A program made the position numbers and the translations under genes. From NCBI GenBank assembly GCA_017541145.1, contig JAFXZT010000062.1, positions 1-44,804 of the forward strand: a DNA stretch of 44,804 nt, written 5' to 3'. Origin of the DNA: Bacteroidales bacterium (GTDB taxonomy: Bacteria > Bacteroidota > Bacteroidia > Bacteroidales > UBA3824). This document shows positions 15,960 through 24,308 of this stretch, in pieces (positions within the stretch are counted from its first letter, which is position 1; each line of letters starts with the position of its first letter). Below the pieces are notes generated by a model, which was given only the letters and a program-made list of their open reading frames with translations, was not told the origin of the DNA and ran no database searches.

Positions 15960-16531
15960 AAACCGCATTTGTAATCAGACATTCCGACCGTGATTCTGTG
16001 AAAAATCCCTTGAACCACGCTGTGGTGCTTTTGAACGCCGAAGGTGAAAAACGCGCCCGCGAATTTGGCAAAAAATTGTCGCAAGAATTTGCAAAAATCA
16101 GGATTTTTTCAAGTCCGATAGAGCGTTGCATCCAAACGGGAAAATGCATTCAGGAGGCGTTTGACGATGATTCAGAAGTGCAATTAAGCACAGTGCTTGG
16201 CGAGCCGGGACCATACGTTTTTGGAGACACCGCCGACCTTTTTGTAACACTTGGCACCGTCGGTGTTGTCGAAGGAATAGAAAAAGGCACGCCGCCGCCT
16301 TTAAACCGCAAAGAGGAAGAGGGCGCAAAAATTCTGTTGGATTACTTACGTGCCGAAACCGACAAATCTGACGAACAAACCGCCAATGTCTTCATCACTC
16401 ACGATGCCTGCATTGCGCCTGTAATTCATTGTTTTACAGGTGAATATTTCAATAAAAAACATTGGGTTGATTTTCTCGGCGGCTTGAAAATTCAGTTTGG
16501 CGAAGGTTTGTTAAACATCAAAAGAATTTAA
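15956..16531 (+). CDS. Histidine phosphatase superfamily protein
   Basis: This protein of 191 residues belongs to the phosphoglycerate mutase-like histidine phosphatases. The phosphate-accepting His9 lies in VIRHSDRD, where the usual RHG reads RHS. SSPIERCIQTGK carries the conserved phosphate-binding Arg, and the second catalytic His is in FITHDACIAP near residue 149. The enzyme would remove phosphate from a small metabolite such as a sugar phosphate. It overlaps the glycosyltransferase-radical SAM gene by ATGA and lies 2 bases before the carbamoyltransferase gene, so the three are translationally coupled and probably share one pathway. Which phosphorylated intermediate it acts on cannot be read from the sequence. 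Confidence 0.85.
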   Translation: MKTAFVIRHSDRDSVKNPLNHAVVLLNAEGEKRAREFGKKLSQEFAKIRIFSSPIERCIQTGKCIQEAFDDDSEVQLSTVLGEPGPYVFGDTADLFVTLGTVGVVEGIEKGTPPPLNRKEEEGAKILLDYLRAETDKSDEQTANVFITHDACIAPVIHCFTGEYFNKKHWVDFLGGLKIQFGEGLLNIKRI

Positions 16532-16533
16532 TT

Positions 16534-18210
16534 ATGTCAAAACCTACAATTGCAATCTACGGCATCAAAGACCGTAACACCTTTGAATATCCGGCATACG
16601 TACACGATCACAACATTTGCGTGATGACTGACGGAAAAATCGTTCAGTATCTGCAACTTGAACGTTATTCGCGCCGCAAATACGACAACCGTCTGGATGT
16701 GTACATTGAAAAATTGATCGACAAAAAAATCATTGACTGCCCTGAGGATTTTGACTTGGTATGCGTCAATGATTTCGTCGGGAATGCTTTTGTTTCCCAA
16801 AACGGACGACTGCGGTTTGAGTGCGACAAACAAAATAAACTGTCGTTTGAACTCCATAACGGGGACGCTTATTTTCAATACGACGGCTGGAACGGCAAAC
16901 CGATAAACGCTTATTTGTGTCAGCACGAGATTGCGCATATTTGTTCGACACTGCCGTTTTATGGTGATTTCAAGGACAATTCGTTGCTGTTTTCGCTTGA
17001 CGGAGGTTCAAGTCTCGGCAATTATTCAACATTTCTTTTCCACGACGGCAAAATTTCGCTCATCGAAAACAACTGGACTGATTTGGGTTACGCGTCAAAA
17101 TTTTTCAACGACAACTCATTTACATTCAGAATGTTGGGAGCAAAGCCGGGCGAGCATTGCTCCGTTCCTGGCAAACTGATGGGGTTTGCAAGTTGGGGCA
17201 GTTACGATTCCGAAATTGAAAAATGGCTCGTTGAAAACAATTATTTCAAGGAGTATTGGCACAAGGAAAACGAAATCTTGCAATCCATCAAAAAACGCTT
17301 CGGCGTGGACGCTACATTTGATACGCACGACTCTTTTATGCAGAATGTTGCCGCTACGTTTCAACGGATTTTTGAAAATGCCGTGCTCAAAAAACTTGAA
17401 ATCTTGCAGCAAAAATATCATACCGACTATTTGTATTATGGCGGAGGCTGTGCGTTGAATATTGTCACCAATACAAAAATCGTTGAAAGCGGGTTGTTCA
17501 AAGACGTTTTTATTGCGCCGTGCTGCAACGACAGCGGACTGAGCATCGGTGCGGCGGCATTGCTCGAACGTCAAAAAGGCAACCGAATCAAAATACATTC
17601 GCCGTATCTCAACAATGTTGGAATTGGCAACGAGCAATTGACTGTTGACGACGCAACAATCAAACAGACAGCCAATTTGTTGTTACAAAACAAAATAGTC
17701 GGCATCTGCAACGGCGCGGCAGAAACAGGACCTCGCGCACTCGGCAACCGCAGCCTGATTGCTCTTGCCAACAGCAAAGAGTTGGCGCAAAAAATGAGTA
17801 TGGATGTAAAAAAACGCGAATGGTATCGTCCTGTTGCACCAATTATGCTCAAAGAAAACGCAAAAAAGGTTATAAATCAAACGATTACACACCTTGCAAA
17901 ATTTATGCTGACCGACTTTACGATAAAACCAGAATACAGGTGGACTCTCGAAGGCGTTGTTCACGCCAACAATACGGCGAGGATTCAGATTTTGGAAACA
18001 TACAACGACAATCCGTTTATGTACCGGTTGTTAAAATATCTCTCTGACAATCACAGAGTTTTGGCATTGATTAACACCTCGTTCAATGCGCAAGGCGAAC
18101 CGATTGTCCACACCGAAAATGACGCCATCCAAAGCGCAAAACGGATGAATTTGGATGCTGTCGTGATTAATGGACAATTGTCAATTACTTCCGCCGAATG
18201 GCAATTATGA
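16534..18210 (+). CDS. NodU/CmcH-family carbamoyltransferase
   Basis: This protein of 558 residues transfers a carbamoyl group from carbamoyl phosphate, with ATP, to a hydroxyl group. The family includes NodU (Nod factors), CmcH (cephamycin) and TobZ. Seen: an ASKHA-type phosphate loop FSLDGGSSLGNYST, the metal-binding HEIAH about residue 131, and a second ATP-site region GGGCALNIVTNTKI. The C-terminal domain contains ETGPRALGNRSL, REWYRPVAPI and TSFNAQGEPIV, all typical of that domain. The N-terminal WNGKP and DHNIC segments are family-like. Length is normal for the family. Its position between a phosphatase and a WG-repeat gene suggests carbamoylation of a sugar made or attached by the fused glycosyltransferase. 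Confidence 0.9.
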   Translation: MSKPTIAIYGIKDRNTFEYPAYVHDHNICVMTDGKIVQYLQLERYSRRKYDNRLDVYIEKLIDKKIIDCPEDFDLVCVNDFVGNAFVSQNGRLRFECDKQNKLSFELHNGDAYFQYDGWNGKPINAYLCQHEIAHICSTLPFYGDFKDNSLLFSLDGGSSLGNYSTFLFHDGKISLIENNWTDLGYASKFFNDNSFTFRMLGAKPGEHCSVPGKLMGFASWGSYDSEIEKWLVENNYFKEYWHKENEILQSIKKRFGVDATFDTHDSFMQNVAATFQRIFENAVLKKLEILQQKYHTDYLYYGGGCALNIVTNTKIVESGLFKDVFIAPCCNDSGLSIGAAALLERQKGNRIKIHSPYLNNVGIGNEQLTVDDATIKQTANLLLQNKIVGICNGAAETGPRALGNRSLIALANSKELAQKMSMDVKKREWYRPVAPIMLKENAKKVINQTITHLAKFMLTDFTIKPEYRWTLEGVVHANNTARIQILETYNDNPFMYRLLKYLSDNHRVLALINTSFNAQGEPIVHTENDAIQSAKRMNLDAVVINGQLSITSAEWQL

Positions 18211-18233
18211 ATTATGCATTATGAATTGAAAAA

Positions 18234-18869
18234 ATGAAAGTATTTAAAAACAGACTCAAATTTCACGCTCCGGGAATTGCTCCCGTTGAAGACGAAACAG
18301 GTTGGTATCACATCGATACTCAGGAAAATCCGATTTACAACGAGCGTTACGCCCGCACATTCGGTTATTACTGCGGATTGGCGGCTGTAACTGATTGTAA
18401 CGGCAATTGCTTCCACATCGACACCTCCGGCAGGCGAGTTTACAGCCAAAACTACGCTTTTTGCGGCAATTATCAGGAAGACAAATGCGTTGTGAGGGAT
18501 CATTCCGGCAAGTATTTCCATATTGATAAAGATGGAAATCGTTTGTATTCAAAAAGTTACCGATATGTTGGAGATTTCAAGGACGGATACGCATCAGTCA
18601 GGCTCGACGACGGTTTGTTTATGCACATCGATGGCAACGGCAAACCGCTCAACGGTAAAAAATTTCAAGACCTTGGCGTTTTTCACAAGAATTTTGCCAC
18701 CGCCAAAGACGAAGACGGATGGTTTCACATTGACTTAAATGGAAACGCCTTGTATTCAGAACGTTATCTTATAGCAGAGCCGTTTTACAATGGATTTGCA
18801 TTGATGACGGACGTCTCAGGCAACAAATTGATTATCAACGAACAAGGAGAAAGGATACTATGTGTCTAA
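18234..18869 (+). CDS. WG-repeat protein
   Basis: This protein of 211 residues consists almost wholly of about six WG-like repeats of roughly 34 residues. The pattern is FHID-x2-G-x3-YS-x3-Y-x3-G-x-F-x2-G-x-A-x-V, for example FHIDKDGNRLYSKSY and MHIDGNGKPLNGKKF. Such repeats form beta structures used for binding; no enzyme motif is seen. There is no signal peptide. It sits within the operon: 23 bases after the carbamoyltransferase, across an AT-rich linker with repeated ATTATGAATT, and overlapping the epimerase start by 10 bases. It might act as a scaffold or target of the modification enzymes around it; this is speculation. Confident as to repeat type, not function. Confidence 0.75.
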   Translation: MKVFKNRLKFHAPGIAPVEDETGWYHIDTQENPIYNERYARTFGYYCGLAAVTDCNGNCFHIDTSGRRVYSQNYAFCGNYQEDKCVVRDHSGKYFHIDKDGNRLYSKSYRYVGDFKDGYASVRLDDGLFMHIDGNGKPLNGKKFQDLGVFHKNFATAKDEDGWFHIDLNGNALYSERYLIAEPFYNGFALMTDVSGNKLIINEQGERILCV

Positions 18870-19795
18870 AAAACAAAAAAATATTGATAACCGGCGGGCT
18901 TGGATTCATATGACGCACACTTTTGGAAACTTTGATTGACAGCCATTGCGGAGCGCAATTGTTTGCAATCGACGTCAAAGACTTTCCGAAAGACGCAACG
19001 GTATTGCGGCAAAATGTTGAATTTCAAAACATTGACATCCGCGACGAAAACGCCGTAAAATCATACGTCCGCGCACATAAATTTGACGGGATAGTGCATC
19101 TTGCCGCCGTGAGCCGTGTGGTTGCCGCAGAAAACGACAAGAAAAATTGTATCGAAACCAATTTTCAAGGCACAAAATATCTTGCCGAAGCCGCCGCCGA
19201 AAATCCCGATTGCTGGATAATTTTTGGAAGTAGCCGCGAAGTTTATGGCGAACAAAGCGTCTTCCCCGTCAAAGAAAATGCAGAACTTTTGCCGCTCAAT
19301 GTCTATGGATTTTACAAACTTGAAGGCGAGCGTATTGTGCGGTCATTAGTCAGAAAGAATTGTGTATTAAGGTTTTCCAATATCTATGGCAACCTTTACG
19401 ACATTCACGGACGTGTGATACCGACGTTTGTAAGCACAGCCATAAAAGGCGGCGAAATCAGGCTTGAAAGCGGCGAACAGATTATTGACTTCACCTATAT
19501 CGACGATACTGTCGCCTCAATTATCCAATGTATGAAAATGTTGCAGTCGGGAGACATCGATGCTGAAACCGTACACATCTCTCCCGGAGTTGCCAACAAG
19601 ATAACGGATATAATTGACATTCTGCGAGATATGGGATTTAAATTCGCTGTCCGTAAAAATCCGCCACGCAGTTATGACGTGCAGCGTTTTGTGGGCGATA
19701 CCGTGCACAGACAACAAATCTTCGGGGACAGGAGTTTTATCGGACTTCGCGAAGGGATAGGAAAATTGATAAAATTAGTTCGGCAAAAATCATAA
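18860..19795 (+). pseudogene. NAD-dependent epimerase/dehydratase interrupted by in-frame TGA
   Basis: The natural start is ATG 18860, giving MCLKNKKILITGGLGFI and then TGA at 18911-18913, followed in the same frame by RTLLETLIDSH and a full extended-SDR protein of about 290 more residues. The stop falls exactly where the conserved third Gly of GxxGxxG belongs (GGA to TGA is one base). Downstream motifs are intact: the VHLAAVS region, YGFYKLEGERI with the catalytic Tyr-x3-Lys, and RFSNIYG. The family makes nucleotide sugars by epimerising or dehydrating them. TGA is a normal stop elsewhere here, for example at 15957-15959, so recoding is unlikely. A restart at ATG 18923 would lack the NAD-binding loop. 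It is a recent nonsense mutation or a base error. Confidence 0.8.
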
Positions 19796-19799
19796 CAAT

Positions 19800-20186
19800 C
19801 TCGTCCCACTAATTGAGGCTTTGGCCGGCCCGTCAATGAGTTTGCGAGGGAGTCGCGACAATTGCCGAACATTTTTTTTGCAAAAGTGACTTCACTTTCA
19901 AAAAATGTTGTTATTTTGCGCTGACAATCCCAACCGTTACAGGAGGGACTGTCAAAAATACGACATATAAAATTAAGGCGTTACTTCACGCTTTGTACTT
20001 GACTAATTGGAATTTGGCCGTTTCGATAATCCGTCAACTTCAAAGCAACGGTGATGACCTCGTGTTCTATGCAACGATGACGTACTGCACATTTCTACTG
20101 TGCGGTATGGTTTGCAAATCGTGGGGCTTTCGGCGTTGCTCGTTTCTGACGGATGAGCCGGACAAAGCCTCAATTAGTGGGACGAG
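19800..20186. mobile_element. MITE-like element with perfect 24-bp terminal inverted repeats
   Basis: The left end (19800-19823, starting CTCGTCCCACTAATTG) and right end (20163-20186) are exact reverse complements over 24 bases. Weaker matching continues inward (CCGGC, CCGTCA). The 387-bp interior holds no gene I recognise; an ORF crossing its right end (19993-20295) has no family features. No target-site duplication is evident at the outer edges. It fits a non-autonomous transposable element mobilised in trans, or a structured repeat of this genome. It fills most of the 496-base gap between the broken epimerase and the Bor-like gene. Confidence 0.6.
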
Positions 20187-20291
20187 CGACAAAGTAAAAT
20201 TCCACGTTTTTCTTTTGTATCGTCATCTATCGAAACTAACAAAAACAATACTTTCTGATTTGGGATTTGCAGAAAACAATTTTTTACCATT

Positions 20292-20621
20292 ATGAAAAAA
20301 AGATTTTTTGCAGCCGTAGCACTTGTGCTGACAATGGTCGCATTCAGTTCTTGCTATTCCACCAAGACTTACGTAGGTGAGTATCAGGAGATTTCGCACA
20401 ACGGCACAGCCGACACCTACACGTATGCCGAGGGCAAACAACTCTACCTCTTCGGCGGTCTCATTCCGCTTGGACACACACGTGTCTCCACACCCAAGAG
20501 CGGCAACTGCGAAGTGGTAACAAGATTCACATTCCTCGACTTGCTGATTTCGGGAATCACCTGTGAGATTCTCACAATGCAGACTGTCAAGGTCAATGCA
20601 GTAACAGAAGAAACCAAATAA
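20292..20621 (+). CDS. Bor-like lipoprotein
   Basis: This protein has 109 residues. The signal MKKRFFAAVALVLTMVAFSSC puts the lipidated Cys at 21. The mature part has the Bor layout: YLFGGLIPLG, then GNCEVVTRFTFLDLLISGIT and a final TMQTVKVN, comparable to lambda Bor, where a hydrophobic FVNGLLGFITLG turn follows a Cys-containing strand. Bor is a phage-encoded outer-membrane lipoprotein linked to serum resistance; Bacteroidota have relatives of unknown role. It starts a short accessory stretch between the MITE-like element and the truncated lipoprotein gene. No clear promoter was found; part of the upstream sequence is the right end of the repeat element. Confidence 0.65.
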   Translation: MKKRFFAAVALVLTMVAFSSCYSTKTYVGEYQEISHNGTADTYTYAEGKQLYLFGGLIPLGHTRVSTPKSGNCEVVTRFTFLDLLISGITCEILTMQTVKVNAVTEETK

Positions 20622-20648
20622 TAATTTATTGAACAATACACAACAAAA

Positions 20649-20828
20649 ATGAAAAAACGTTTAATTTACGGTTTGTTGGCATTGCTGACAATCTCGGCAG
20701 GCGTAGTACCGTGCGGCGACGACGAAGAGGATTCATCCACCACAACAACGACCAACACAACCACCAACAACGGCACGAAAGGCAAGTACACTGTGGCTTA
20801 CTCAAACTGCGACAGGTTGGGCTTGTAG
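20649..20828 (+). CDS. Short lipoprotein, probably truncated
   Basis: This frame encodes 59 residues: MKKRLIYGLLALLTISAGVVPC (lipidated Cys22), an acidic GDDEED, a Thr/Asn linker (TTTTTNTTTNN) and then only about 17 residues. A lipobox plus flexible linker normally precedes a folded domain, which is missing. The last 10 residues overlap, on the other strand, the end of a convergent gene fragment. The original downstream domain may have been lost at a junction near 20797. It follows the Bor-like gene by 27 bases. Confidence 0.5.
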   Translation: MKKRLIYGLLALLTISAGVVPCGDDEEDSSTTTTTNTTTNNGTKGKYTVAYSNCDRLGL

Positions 20829-20917
20829 GCAAACATCATTTCGCGCAGAAACTGCTCCCTGTCCACCCTTGTGGCAGGATTGTCGATGGCGTTAAGTATC
20901 AAAGAATTAATGTTCAT
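20798..20917 (-). pseudogene. N-terminal fragment of an unidentified protein (possibly EcsC-like)
   Basis: The ATG at 20917 opens a 39-residue frame, MNINSLILNAIDNPATRVDR, then EQFLREMM and a stop soon after. The start resembles the beginning of EcsC-family proteins as I remember them, but the match is short and uncertain. A minus-strand TATATTTG (20955-20948) could be its -7 box. The frame ends at about the place where the convergent lipoprotein gene also breaks off, which suggests a recombination scar. Confidence 0.3.
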
Positions 20918-20963
20918 AACAGCGTCTATTTGATTGGTAATTCGGGACAAATATAAAAAAAAA

Positions 20964-20994
20964 TTGCAGAAACGAAAAAAATAAACTACCTTTA
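20964..20994 (+). promoter_or_regulatory. Promoter of the AAA/PD-(D/E)XK gene
   Basis: TTG (20964-20966), 20-base spacer, TACCTTTA (20987-20994), one base off the -7 consensus. The leader to the ATG at 21020 is about 20 bases. Confidence 0.45.
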
Positions 20995-21019
20995 CCCCGC
21001 AAACAAAACATCGAACACT

Positions 21020-22585
21020 ATGCGCAGATTCAACATAACAGGAACGTGCATTCCCAACAAGCACTATATGGTGGACATCACCGACCGACTTGACGAAATT
21101 GAAAAACAAGTGTCTATGGGAGAATACCTCACCATCAACCGTGGCAGACAATTCGGCAAGACTACCACGCTTTTCCATTTGGCGAAACGGCTGAGCGAGA
21201 AGTATGTAGTGTTTTCGATTAGTTTTGAGGCATTTAGCAGCAATCATTTTCGCACCAACGACACCCTCGCATACTCTTTTGTGGAGGCGTTATGGACAAA
21301 AATAGAACGCAACTTAACACGCAATGCCGACGACTGTGTAAAAAAATCGCTGTCTGACATTCTTAAAGCCAATGCGAAGAAAAAGGAAATATCCCAAAAC
21401 GATTTCTCCAAACTGATATTCGACATCTGCTCCCAATCGTCAAAACCAATTGTTGTGTTTATCGACGAGGTGGACAACGCGAGCAACTACGATTCGTTCA
21501 TAAATTTGTTGAGAGTTCTGCGTGACAAGTATTTAAACGCAGAAAACGACCCGACATTCCAATCCGTAATTCTTGCTGGCGTTTACGACATCAAAAACCT
21601 CAAACTCAAAGTGCGTCCCGACAGCGACCACCAATACAATAGTCCGTGGAACATTGCGGTGGCTTTCAAGGAGAGAATGTCTTTTTCCAAGGAACAGATT
21701 GCCCAAATGCTCGGCGACTACGAAAACGACCATCATACGGGTATGGACCTCAATGGAATTGCCTCGTTGATAGAGGATTATACATCGGGATACCCGTTTT
21801 TGGTATCAAAAATATGCCTTACCATCGACGAAGAAAAACTCGGTTGGACTACCGAAGGCGTCATCGAGGCTGTGAAAATCCTGCTCGTTGAAAAAAACAC
21901 CTTCTTCGACGACCTCAACAAGAAGTTAGATAACTTTCCTGAATTGGAATCGCTCTTGAAAGACATCCTATATTACGGCAAACCCTGCCCATTCAACTTG
22001 GACATCAAGATAATTGACATCGCGCAGATGTTCAATTACATAGCCAACAACAAGGGTTATGTGAAAATCTCAAACCGCATAATAGAAACCCGTCTTTACA
22101 ACAAGTTTATGGCGGTGGATGTGCGTGGCAAAATGTTTGACGCGGGCGAGATAGAAAAGTCGCAATTCATAGAAAACGGCTCTCTCAAAATGGATTTGAT
22201 TTTGGAACGTTTTGCCTTCCACTTCAACCAAATCTACGGCAAACAGACCAAGGAGTTCAAGGAGGAGGAAGCACGCCGTTATTTTATGCTCTACGTCCGC
22301 CCAATCATCAACGGCACAGGTAATTACTACATCGAGGCACAGACCCGCGACCGCTCCCGCACCGATATGGTCATCGACTATTTGGGCAAGCAATACGTCA
22401 TCGAAATGAAGATTTGGCGCGGCAACTCTTACAACGAGCGCGGCGAACAGCAACTCGCCGAATACCTCGACTTCTACAACATCACCAAGGGCTACCTGCT
22501 CAGTTTCTGTTTCAACAAAAAGAAAATCCCCGCCGCCAAGACCATAAAGATTGGCGACCGCGAGATTGTGGAAGTTGTAGTATAA
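21020..22585 (+). CDS. AAA-like ATPase with C-terminal PD-(D/E)XK nuclease domain
   Basis: This protein has 521 residues. The N-terminal motif FNITGTCIPNKHYMVDI precedes Walker A GRQFGKTT (42-49), and Walker B VVFIDEVDN lies near 147-155, the pattern of the AAA-like ATPases common in Bacteroidota. The last quarter has a nuclease-like core, RSRTDMVIDYLGKQYVIEMKIW, with the D and ExK residues of the PD-(D/E)XK fold; QQLAEYLDFYNI follows as in PDDEXK_9 domains. Such proteins occur in many copies per genome and their role is unknown, possibly in mobile-element or defence biology. It has its own promoter and is convergent with the chitosanase gene, with 4 bases between stops. Confidence 0.8.
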   Translation: MRRFNITGTCIPNKHYMVDITDRLDEIEKQVSMGEYLTINRGRQFGKTTTLFHLAKRLSEKYVVFSISFEAFSSNHFRTNDTLAYSFVEALWTKIERNLTRNADDCVKKSLSDILKANAKKKEISQNDFSKLIFDICSQSSKPIVVFIDEVDNASNYDSFINLLRVLRDKYLNAENDPTFQSVILAGVYDIKNLKLKVRPDSDHQYNSPWNIAVAFKERMSFSKEQIAQMLGDYENDHHTGMDLNGIASLIEDYTSGYPFLVSKICLTIDEEKLGWTTEGVIEAVKILLVEKNTFFDDLNKKLDNFPELESLLKDILYYGKPCPFNLDIKIIDIAQMFNYIANNKGYVKISNRIIETRLYNKFMAVDVRGKMFDAGEIEKSQFIENGSLKMDLILERFAFHFNQIYGKQTKEFKEEEARRYFMLYVRPIINGTGNYYIEAQTRDRSRTDMVIDYLGKQYVIEMKIWRGNSYNERGEQQLAEYLDFYNITKGYLLSFCFNKKKIPAAKTIKIGDREIVEVVV

Positions 22586-22589
22586 ACGC

Positions 22590-23371
22590 TTACTCCATCT
22601 TCCGTAATTCAAACTTGTCCCCGTACATCGTCCAACTTAGCGGCAAAGTCATCCCAAAATTCTTTTCGGAGAGAAATTTTTGTTGGGCGATGATGCGCGA
22701 GAGGTCTTCGTGGGCGGCTTCTTTTTTCATAATTATAGTCCGCGCTGACAAAAATGCCGAAAGCCATTCTGTTTCGTCGCCACCGAGCGATGGCGGACGA
22801 TGCGAAGAAAGCGCGGCTTGACGGATTCCGCCAAAACTGTCCTCGTCGTCGCCGGGGCCGTGCACCACAAGAGCGTCGTAATAAACAAATGTTCCAAGTG
22901 TGCTAATACCGTCTTTTTCAGCATAATAAAGCGCAGTATTGTAATACATCGCGTCCAAAACAGAATCCTGTGCCATTAACATCTCGTTATCCTTGGCGGC
23001 AAGTTTCCAAGCCCTGACAAACTTTTTGCCGAGACCTATGTGCGAGGGCGTGCCGTTAACTTTTTCGAGGGCGGGAAGATATTTTTGAAGCGGATTGTTG
23101 ACGGGTTTTAATGCAACGTAACGCTTTACGACCTCCAACATATCGCCCGTACCCGACGTAAAACCAATGACTCCTGCCGTGTATCCGCGTCCATCGTCGA
23201 TGTCCTTTATAAAAGCGTATTGCGCCTTGAAATCGAGCGACGAATTTTCCGCCGACGACACAATGCAAAAAATATCGTCCTCATATCCTGAGCCACTTCG
23301 CGAGAGAAAACTTGAGCGGCACAAAATATTGGTGTTAACAGCAATAATATGATTATCAGTGATTTACGCAT
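22590..23371 (-). pseudogene. GH46 chitosanase, signal peptide and catalytic domain in different frames
   Basis: The ATG at 23371 opens a signal peptide, MRKSLIIILLLLTPIFCAAQ. The catalytic domain then continues in another frame: SSAENSS holds the likely catalytic Glu, followed by DIDDGRGYTAGVIGF and TSGTGDMLEVV, all typical of GH46 endo-chitosanases, which cut chitosan outside the cytoplasm. A -1 shift at the T6 run (plus strand A6, 23267-23272), or one extra T there, joins the frames as TIFFCIVSSAENSS and gives one secreted protein of about 260 residues. The internal ATG at 23324 would give a form without a signal. It may be a mutation, phase variation or sequencing error. No chitosan-uptake genes are adjacent. 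Confidence 0.75.
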
Positions 23372-23380
23372 ATAGAAAAT

Positions 23381-23431
23381 AAAAAAAGTTTATTGCTGAT
23401 ACACGTTTCTTGTATATCGACAATAAACTTT
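23381..23431 (-). terminator. Intrinsic terminator after the VWA gene
   Basis: On the minus strand AAAGTTTATTG (23431-23421) pairs with CAATAAACTTT (23395-23385), followed by a T run to 23381. It closes the VWA operon and lies directly upstream of the chitosanase start at 23371. Confidence 0.65.
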
Positions 23432-23448
23432 AAGTCTTGAAAAAAAAA

Positions 23449-24306
23449 TTACAACATCTGCGGCGGTTTGTAATTGCTACTATTTGAACTTGCTGCATTT
23501 ACACTGACGTTTTGCTTTCTGTAATGTTCAACTCCCAAACGTGCAATCATGTTGGAAATATTTGTATCTGTATTTGCCTCAACACTAATAAAATGGTCGC
23601 CGAGAAGTTTTTCCCAACAGGTTTTAACTTCATTCATTTGTCCCGACCAATCAAGGATGTTGATGTGGTAAATTTCCCATTTTTGCTGAGCCTCTTTTAT
23701 GATTTCTTCTGAAGTCATACTTTTTTCACCACTGCCAAAAATTTCTGACAACGAACTTTTTGGATAATCAGCATGATTCGGTTCATCTCCAATTGTGATT
23801 AAAAGTCCTTTTTTACCACGCTTGCTGATAGCATCGCAAGAAGTATGTCGCGCCGCAAAATAGTAAACAAGCGATGTACTTTCACCGCCGTTACCACCAC
23901 CGCCGCCTTCCAAATAAACGGCTTTAAGCCATTTTTCAATCAGTTCGTCACTGGCTTCAAACTGTCCGGCTTGAAACGGAACATCATCGCATTTGTGATC
24001 GCCGTACGCTGTAAAACAAAGTTGAGGACACGGCACGCCTTCTTCCAAAAGTTTTTTCATAACTTCCGGCAAATCGTTTTTGATGAGGCTTTCGGGTACA
24101 TGTCCCATACTGCCTGTAACATCCAAACCAATTATAATTGGCAATGTATCAGGATGTTCATCGTTTTCACAACATTCACGAACCACACCTTTGGGATTCA
24201 TCTTAGGATCCAAAGAATTGTTAGAAAAAATAGCTTCGCGGCTTTCTTGTGCGTAACTTACTGAACGCATTCGCGCCGTATCGTATGAATAATGTCCTGC
24301 TCCCAT
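23449..24306 (-). CDS. VWA-domain protein
   Basis: This protein of 285 residues has a von Willebrand A fold. The strand IIIGLDVTGSMG (about 56-67) gives a MIDAS motif with Thr in place of the first Ser, and GGGGGNGGESTSL (about 133-145) and LLITIGDEPN follow. A metal-bound VWA domain mediates protein-protein contacts. No signal peptide or membrane segment is seen, so it is cytoplasmic. It follows the small gene at 24689-24309 by 2 bases, forming a two-gene operon with a good promoter. VWA proteins often pair with AAA ATPases; the nearest AAA gene here (21020) is not co-transcribed. Function unknown. Confidence 0.75.
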   Translation of the reverse strand: MGAGHYSYDTARMRSVSYAQESREAIFSNNSLDPKMNPKGVVRECCENDEHPDTLPIIIGLDVTGSMGHVPESLIKNDLPEVMKKLLEEGVPCPQLCFTAYGDHKCDDVPFQAGQFEASDELIEKWLKAVYLEGGGGGNGGESTSLVYYFAARHTSCDAISKRGKKGLLITIGDEPNHADYPKSSLSEIFGSGEKSMTSEEIIKEAQQKWEIYHINILDWSGQMNEVKTCWEKLLGDHFISVEANTDTNISNMIARLGVEHYRKQNVSVNAASSNSSNYKPPQML

Positions 24307-24308
24307 AA

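Noticed and set aside
18911-18913. TGA decoded as glycine or selenocysteine in the epimerase
   Set aside because: TGA is used as a normal stop in neighbouring genes, the family has Gly rather than Cys there, and no second case was seen.
19993-20295. A 100-residue open frame inside and beyond the inverted-repeat element
   Set aside because: It crosses the right terminal repeat, has no recognisable motif and runs into the Bor-like gene start.
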